DNA of 64,000 bases from Nymphaea colorata (taxonomy: Eukaryota; Streptophyta; Magnoliopsida; Nymphaeales; Nymphaeaceae): assembly GCF_008831285.2 (NCBI RefSeq), contig NC_045145.1:18350802-18414801 (forward strand). Reading direction: 5' to 3'. Shown piece by piece: positions 56,703-64,000 of this stretch. How positions within the stretch are numbered: the first letter of the stretch is position 1; each line of letters opens with the position of its first letter. The notes under the pieces are model-generated. The model was not told the DNA's origin. It made no database searches and worked only from the letters and a program-made list of their open reading frames with translations. Position numbers and translations under genes: made by a program.

Positions 56703-59700
56703 GCTTGTTATTCACAAGTAACAGCCGCCCTTATGTGCATTTTGGTCTCTGTTTTGGGGCATTTTCAGGATTCTTGGTGGATGAAGTTTGTAGTTGTAAT
56801 TTTGGTGCACCCAACCTCTTGGGATGAGTTAGGCGAGAAAGATCAGAGCTTTGGGGCAATCAGTAGTGGACTTCATATAGGCTTGCTTGTTTCATTCTGG
56901 CACCAATTGCGCATTTGGGCCCACATGCAGCTGTTGGAAAGGTGCTGTGGTGTGAATCCTTGTGGATAAGTTGTCATCAAGCCGATAAAACAAGAAGTTT
57001 TCTTCTCTTGGTGACGTTTCAAATCCCTCCTTGTTGTTTTACGTTTGATATGCTGTTTGAATACTGACTGTAATGAATGCTGGTTGCTTGCTTCCGATTC
57101 GTCTACCTGATATAATTTTTGTGGTTCCTATAGAATGAAATTCTATTGCTGTCTGGTTTCTCAATTGATGAATTGAGGTGGTAATGGTCATCCACTGATG
57201 TTCCATTGGTGTTGCTTACAGCTTTGCAGGTAAGAAGCTGCATATGGAGACGCATAATTTTGTGAGGCTAGCTCGACATACAGTTTTTCATACTTCTAGT
57301 TATTCAGCTCATCAGTATTCAGCATATAATTATGTAAACTAGCGGTTGATAATGTTAAGGACCAGCATCAGGTTTTCTCCAAAAGCTGTAGCTTAATAAG
57401 CGCTTGATATACACATTTTTCTTTGCTCTTAGGGCTTTGTGTGGGAACATCGAAAGCAGATGAAAAAAAAATACGGTTTCCATGTATTGGCAAAACATGT
57501 TTTACCAACATTTTGGAGTCCCAAATCCCACGAGTTGTTCAGAGCTTTCAATTGTGAGGCTTGTTTTGGCCATGCAGAAAAAGGGAGCTTGATTGCCGTT
57601 CCTCTTAGCTTGATGGAAAGAAGTGTTGCCACTTGCCAGCGACGCCGTATTCACAATACTGTTGAAATACAGCTTTGAGGATGGAGTTGCGTTTACTCCA
57701 AAGCTCAGATGGCGCTGAGGAGACTACAGTGGACCTCTAGTTAGCCCAAAGACCCTGTTCCTGGGCAGTGCCTAAAATGGAAAAGGACCAGAACAACATT
57801 CATCAATGGGCACCTTGTCTCAGACAAATCCCGTAATCTTGTTAACATGATCTTTTTGCTAATCGACCTTCAAAAAGCATCTGTATCAGTAGCAATGATC
57901 GACAAATATACCATTTCTGAACTGATCTTCCAGTTTGTTGAAGTATCAAGAATGATATATGCATCTAAAAGATCCTGAACTTCGCTGCAGTCTGCAGAAC
58001 CTTAGGCATTTGGCATTAATTCTGTGCTCTTTTGTGCCCTTTTTCTTCACATCTTCGCGTTTAAAAATGATTACTGGGTTCTAAATTCTGCAGTAATTTA
58101 TCAACGTGAACATATTTATGTCAATTAAGTAACTACTGAAAGTCTCTGGTATTAGCCTTCTTGCTCTAAAGAACTGGTGCATGGCTTCGAACATGTCAGT
58201 GCAGGTTGACCAAAGTATCGAGAGATTGCTTGGATCAATTTTATCCTACTCTTAACTGCCGACATTTTACTTTGCGGACACTGCTCTTTCTTTTTAAGGT
58301 GATGCATGTTGTATGAGGGGACGTTGTTAAAAATGTGCAGATCTATTGTCCTCCATACTTGCAAATATTGTCCTCTATACTTGCAAATGAAGTGTATTTC
58401 ATGGTATTGTTAAACATGTGCAGATCTATTGACCTCTATACTTGTAAATGAAGTGTATTCTCTATATACCTTGACGACCTTGACAGCATTTGTGACTCCA
58501 AAGGATGGTAGGTCAAGGAGTCCTTGTTGGTCAGTACTATCCTTCTATATCGCCAGTTCTGAAACGAAAGAATGATATGGACATGGAATCATCAGATAGG
58601 AATTAGTTGAGCATCACGAATGCAACCTTCTTAGCTGATCCAGCCTACTGCCCTTGAAGATGATATCATGTTTTCTCCCAACAGCATTGTCCTTTGGGAG
58701 AAAAAAAAAAAAAGACGCAGAATGTGGGCGGTTTGTGCTTCTTATTGTCCTTAAGATCTTCAAATTAAAGAAGGTCAAGGGTTCAGTTTGGTTGGTCTTT
58801 ATTTAATTCTAGCACGGGCACACATGCGGATGAAACCACCTCTGCGTTTTTTGCGTTAGCACTCGAAACAGGGCTGACTTTACTGAGTGTCTGATCTACA
58901 GTTTGCTTCCATGGAAGTGCGGCAAAGTGAAGTACAAGTTGAATTCCATATTTGGGTGGCATATTAAGTCAATCCTCCCATTATGGGAGCTGTTTCTGAT
59001 CTTGGCTGACTTAAACCTGCCTGTATTGGGATCGATTTCAATGGACCAGGAAACACCTGGTTGCTACTTACATTTCAATTTAATATTGAGCTTAATTTAG
59101 ATTAACTCCCAAATTTACTGGTGCTGTACATATATGAATTTATGCGACTAGCAAGTGCATGGCTACATATAAGCGAGGTTTGCCTCAAGATGGCTTTTTG
59201 CCTTTCCTTCAAGTAAAAATTTTCATCTATCTGCCTTCACTGACTTAAATTTCTGTCTCCCCACTTGCTAGCATTTTATGTTGGGAAAATATTTTGAAAT
59301 TTTATGGAAGGTGGGAAGGCTAGTGAATAAATATAAAATGTGATAACCTTGAATCATATGATTTTAATATGAGAAATAGATATATTTTTTTTGTTGCTTT
59401 TCAAAGCAATGACTTACCTTATCATAAAGCTCGGTGTAAGATGAAATTTTACTTTTACATTAATAACAGCCTAACAGTTGTTTTTTTGTTAAATAAAGCC
59501 TCCGTATGACTCCTGCCCTTGACAAGATAACAGCTTTGCACTTTTGATAGTAGCAAATCTTTTAATAGGCAAAGCAAACTTTCGTACCCATTGACCTCTT
59601 TTTCTTCTTTTATTCTCTAAATGCATTATGCATTGATGTATATAATGTTTAACCATATTTTAGCTTTTTTTCTCTCATTAAATGAAAACGTGTTTTCCAA

Positions 59701-60440
59701 CTCTTCTTTTTTCTCTCAACTTTTCACTCATATTTTACTCTGTTTCTTATCATTTTAAGATGAATGAACCTATTACTTACACACACACAGGGGGGGGGGA
59801 TTAATAAGTATTAAGCTCTTAGGTGTTAGACCGATAAAGAATTATCTTGTTTATTTATTTTTACAAGATGAATGGTTCATGAAAACATTAAAAAAAAATT
59901 ACTTACAACCGCCAATCTTAGAGAAATATATATATATATTTATATATGATCAACTTAATTGACAGTTCATAAATATTACTTACAAAACTATAATGAGTGA
60001 CCTATGGTCTGTCATGTCATGTCATTTTAATAAGCTTGATTTGAAGAAGGGAACACGTAATCATCAATCAGGTGATTTGCGGTAAGTTATATAATCATCT
60101 TTGTATTTGTTCACACTATATATATATATATATATATACGCTGTTAGAAAACTTTTTTCTTATATTAAAAAAAGGAAAACAGAAAAAAGAAATAAGTGAG
60201 AGAACAAAAGAAAAAATTAGTTAAAAACTAGTTCTATAATAAAATCTCAATGAGATACTAAGTAAAATATGGGGATTGACGATAAGTAAAATATCAGACC
60301 TTTCTGTCTGCACGTATTTCGCGTTCTCCCTTTCCCTTTGCCTTGTCCTATTCATATCATCGGACCTTTTTCGTTCTTCCAAAGTTGTGTTGAACTCTCA
60401 ACATGACCGAAGTTGCCTTCATGACTTCATCTGGGTAATT
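56703..60440. other. mTERF 3' flank and intergenic DNA
   Basis: Parts of 56730-58500 recur at 61060-62950 (for example GATGAATTGAGGTGG.AATGG and GATGCATGTT..TGAGG..GTGCAGATCT), marking a tandem segmental duplication that includes the gene. A short internal repeat lies at 58324-58460. Positions 59270-60250 are AT-rich with TA runs near 59929 and 60117. No gene is supported. Confidence 0.5.
58324..58460. repeat. short tandem repeat, two units of ~80 bp
   Basis: Both units share ATGTGCAGATCTATTG.CCTC, ATACTTG.AAATGAAGTGTATT and a TTGTTAAA.ATG start; unit 1 also repeats TTGTCCTC.ATACTTGCAAAT internally. Confidence 0.75.
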
Positions 60441-61006
60441 CATATCTTTATATTGCGAAATCACGGCGTTCCTGATCGATCCTGTGGGACGATGGCCGTC
60501 ATTGCTCGGGCTGAACCCCAGCGTGTTCGAGAAGATGGCAAAGAAGGCCAAGGAATTGGGGCCGTACAACGGATCTACTATGTACAGCCATGCCCTCTAC
60601 GCTGTCTGCACGATAAGTGAACCAGTGTGGGATGCCAAACTCGTGGTGGTGAAGGAATTCGGATGGACTCAGGAGGATACAATGGCAGCCTTTCAGAAGG
60701 CCCCGCCCTTCCTGACGATATCCGCGGGCAGTCTGAAGAGGAAACTCAAGTTCTTTGTGGACGAACTCAGTTGCAATCCTGCATCGATGCTCAGCTTGGA
60801 GAAACGAGTCATTCCCCGGCTCGCTGTGATCAAGATGTTGGATTCAAAGGATCTTTGCAAATTGCAAGAGGAAGAACAGTTTCAATACGATTTCGCATAT
60901 GAAAGATGAGGAATTCTACGTGGAATATGTGCTTAAGCATAAGGATGAATGTCCAGACTTTCTTGAAGTTTATAGTAGCAGCACCAATGGCGACTCTGGT
61001 GCATAA
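60441..61006 (+). pseudogene. 5'-truncated, frameshifted mTERF pseudogene
   Basis: The fragment matches the C-terminal part of the intact mTERF (WPSLLGLNPSVFEKM, EPVWDAKLVV, PPFLTISAGSLKRKLKFF, LEKRVIPRLAVIKML) but lacks the first half of the gene. A one-base shift at about 60880-60895 puts the last block (MKDEEFYVEYVLKHKDE, then DFLEVYSSS) in another frame, ending at TAA about 61006. The frame that stops at TGA 60909 would give a 141-residue product without the family C-terminus. No start codon with a targeting peptide is present. Confidence 0.88.
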
Positions 61007-64000
61007 ACTTATTTTACTTGAACAAGGTAGAGCAAGTGTGGTGCTGCTTTATCTTCGTCTTGGTATCATTTTTTATGTTTTCTGCATATTCGTTTTTCTG
61101 TTGGATGAAGTTGCTATTCGTAATTTCCCCGTGATGTCAAACAAGTCATCATGCCAAGAACAGGTGCCTGGAGATCCTAGCTTTCGGCTGCTGAGTACTG
61201 AGGTCGACTTAGAGTTATAAGAATGAGAGCCAACTTGAAATTTTGGGCTTGGTGCACCTTTTTGCTGGAGGAGCGTACTTCTGGTTACTCTGGCGCTTAG
61301 CTCTCTGATACAAGAAATTCATACCTTCCGGTAAAGTTTCCAAGCTCGCATGCTATTTTATTTCTTGATTCGGGTTTTCCAGTGTGATGCTGTAAGGATT
61401 TCAGTAGTGCCTAGCTTCCTTATGGTAGAGTTATAGCTAATGTAACTCTTAGATTCCTCTCGGTTCTTTTCCTCTGTTGCTTCTACCTGGTGAATTGGGG
61501 TAGCAATGGCCTCATTATTTTCTATGGCTGGTGTTTCGGCTACTAGATTGGTCTTTTGCCACGGCTTGATGTCTAGAAAAGTTGGTTGAACGTTGGACTA
61601 TTCTTTATCTAACTTTCGTTCAGAGTTTTAGTATCGAGAATGATGAAATCAAGAAGCGGATACCTCAAAAATATGAGTACAAGCCAATGGGTCACAGAGG
61701 ATCAAGAAGCAGTTTCTTGAATTTTCTTTATAATAAGATGAAGACATTTTATATTTCCTTACAATGTCATAGTTGAAATCTATCACGAACCTTAGCATGT
61801 CATTACATGTCCACTTTCTGTTGTTAGCACTCATGACTAAGATATAGGTCCTTGTCATGCTGATTTTTAAATACTGTTTGATACGGAGCCTTACACTCTC
61901 TCTAAAAGAAGGTCAAAGCTAGGAGCTTCCGAATGAATAAAGCTTTTGAAACATCCGAAAGTTGGGTTTCCTGGATGTTGCTGTCGTGGTCATAAATTAT
62001 GTTGGGCCATTACCTCACAAAAGGCAGCAGCATGTGTTTGCATGTTGTTAGGAGGTTTGTACCTTTTAGTTTTTTGTGATCAGCCCGTTACACTTAACGT
62101 GCCTGCCGCATGAAAGAAAAAAACTTGGGGGAGCCCAGATTAACATGCCTTAACACGAAGGGAAATTGTTGGTCTTGGAAATTATTTGATTTCTCATACG
62201 AACAAAGCCAACTTTCTATAAGGACAAATATCTTCCTGATTTGAACACGAAGGAACCAAAGGATAGCTCATTCATGAGTTCGACATTAATATCAACTTGT
62301 ATCCATTCTGGAACTTCATAAATTGGTAAATTCAGTACCAAATTTATTTGTTGTGATACATGCTCTGCAACACACTTATGAACCGTGAAAGGATGAAAAG
62401 CTGCCTCTTCTCAGAGAAATCCGGATTACAAGGTTAAGTAATTTAATTATGTGCAAACAAGCTTATCAAAGCACCTAAGGAACAGACAGTGCTCTATATC
62501 TTTGGTTGCAAGTCTCTCCTAAAAAGAAGACTTCTTCTAAGTGGAATGTTTCTGGGAGATCCTGAACTAATAGGATAGAAAATTTAGCTGCTTTATGTGA
62601 CACTTGTTCTGGGATTTTATTTTGGTAACTTCAGATTGGAAGACGCTTGTTGGATTGTAAATGCTGCAAGATCTTTTTTAATCTAAAAGTACTTGTTTTG
62701 GTTAAGCGGCTACCACAAGTTTGCCATGCCATAGTGAACTACCTCATGAGTTGCAGTTGTGGGCTGACTAAAAGTATCGTGAGCAATTGCTTTACCCTTT
62801 CCGATTTTCATTGCTGTGCACTTTTTATCTTTTTGGCAGATTGCGGCTAGTTGGAATGATGCATGTTATGAAGGTTTTTGGTGAACATGCATAGATCTGG
62901 ACACTTGTAGTTGCCTCCAAGTGTTTCTGTTCACCTGTGCCATGTGGATGCAGACCAAATACAGGGATTCTGCTTTTCTGATGAAGTTTGCAAAATAGTT
63001 TCTATGTGGGGGTCATAGTACAGGAGTCGAAGTGGAGACCTAATGATTGTTAAATACCGTAATTCATCGTTGAACACCGAAAGGAGGTATATGGGGCCTA
63101 CAGTTTATGTGAAAGCCCTGTAGACAAATATTTTCCATCCACAGTATCAGTTGTTGAAATGAAAGCATAATGGCCATCGAATTTCAAGTATGAATCTGGT
63201 TTAACATCAGGCATGCTACCTTTCTCTGTTGCTATGGCCTACTTTTCTCGAATGATGTTGCTATAGCATACAGCTCCCACAAATGATATCTTGTTTCTTC
63301 ACCGAGATATCTTACAAATTAGAGACAATAGATTGTGGATGGTCCGCGGTACTTTGGAGCTCATTGGCCAACAAGAGCTCTGACACCTGGTTAAGTGACT
63401 TGTATTTAGTCTTTCTACTTGAAGGAGGTCACGAGTCCAACATCACTACTATTCACTCGGTATGTTACAAATTAGATACATAGACTGTGGATGGTTCGCA
63501 TTATTTAGGATCAATTTATTTTCCATCATCTTACAGCTTAGATAATAAGAGCCCTGTATACCTGGTTGACCGACTTCTCTTCAGACTTTCAATTTGGAGG
63601 TCAGTAGTCCAATAGTGTCTACACCTGAGGTTCATGTTTTTGCATGATCTACTTTGTGTACAATTTCCTTAGCATAGGTAATAACTCATCACACTCTCAT
63701 GCAGGCACACACACACACACACAAATATGGCCAGACTTGAACTTTGGATCTATACCTAAATGGCTTGAATCTGCCAATATCTGAAATTCCACTTCTTTTG
63801 GCTGGCCTGAGAATGGAAATAAAACTTTCATATTTGGGTTGAAAATTTAGGTGGAGAGGTTTTTTCACATTGAGTTTATCAAGCTAAACAACGATTGATT
63901 AATATTCAGATTTGGGTTTGGTTTATTTAGGGTCCGTTTGATGGGTTGGAAATGTGGAATTGGAAATATATTTTCAGAAATATATTTCTTGGAAAAATGG
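61007..64000. other. duplicated mTERF 3' flank and intergenic DNA to window end
   Basis: Positions 61060-62950 resemble the intact gene's flank. A two-unit tandem repeat lies at 63311-63626 and an (AC)n run at about 63703-63723. The window ends in GGTCCGTTTGATGGGTTGGAAATG, which resembles the terminus of a MITE running off the edge. No gene is supported. Confidence 0.5.
63311..63626. repeat. diverged tandem repeat, two ~153-bp units
   Basis: Both units open with TTACAAATTAGA.AC and share ATAGA.TGTGGATGGT.CGC, ACCTGGTT, a CTTTC..TT.GGAGGTCA block and AGTCCAA. Unit 1 is about 63311-63463, unit 2 about 63464-63626. Confidence 0.8.

Noticed and set aside
1-64000. CRISPR arrays, operons, rRNA or tRNA genes, organelle insertions, virus-derived genes
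   Set aside because: I looked for regularly spaced repeats, clustered prokaryote-like genes, tRNA-like B-box sequence and recognisable organelle or viral genes and saw none; the intron-rich layout is nuclear plant DNA. A tRNA covariance search was not possible here.

Overview
This is nuclear DNA of a flowering plant. The genes are multi-exon with GT-AG introns, the long AT-rich introns and spacers carry many microsatellites and small DNA transposons, and the proteins are plant types: a plant GH3 beta-xylosidase, a RIN4/NOI-like protein, a plant mTERF and a class I small heat-shock protein. I cannot name the species. Exon boundaries were worked out by hand from splice sites, reading phase and family similarity, without transcript evidence.

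Layout: (1) 1.25-7.4 kb, plus strand, a 7-exon secreted beta-D-xylosidase/alpha-L-arabinofuranosidase (BXL1-like, 775 aa) whose first intron appears to be GC-AG. (2) 9.0-14.8 kb, plus strand, a 10-exon DRG-family GTPase (369 aa). (3) 17.3-18.8 kb, minus strand, a 3-exon RIN4/NOI-like protein (112 aa), convergent with DRG, with a decayed copy of its second exon just downstream. (4) 19-29 kb, gene-poor: AT-rich stretches, two hAT-type miniature elements, a 49-bp perfect tandem duplication, one weak ORF and a long imperfect hairpin. (5) 29.3-43.3 kb, plus strand, the mRNA-export factor GLE1 in 15 exons over 14 kb. Its introns hold a hAT-type MITE with an 8-bp target-site duplication and a MULE with a 9-bp target-site duplication, the latter containing a fragment resembling a Copia LTR. 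(6) 44.9-45.5 kb, plus strand, a class I-type small heat-shock protein interrupted by one short intron. (7) 47-55.3 kb, a rearranged mosaic: three related copies of a non-coding unit. Two form ~1.4-kb inverted arms around a ~3-kb spacer holding a genomic copy of GLE1 exon 7 with flanking intron, a fragment like the HSP20 downstream flank, and tandem repeats. (8) 55.5-56.7 kb, plus strand, an intronless mTERF gene (401 aa) starting about 225 bp beyond the outer end of one inverted arm. (9) 60.4-61.0 kb, a 5'-truncated, frameshifted mTERF pseudogene, part of a tandem segmental duplication that includes downstream flank.

The genes do not form one pathway: they cover cell-wall remodelling, translation-linked GTPase function, membrane-associated immunity, nuclear mRNA export, protein folding and organelle gene expression. 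The most unusual feature is the 47-55 kb mosaic, built from pieces of neighbouring genes and directly abutting the mTERF promoter. Next are the long hairpin just upstream of GLE1 and the complete small transposons whose target-site duplications can be read directly.
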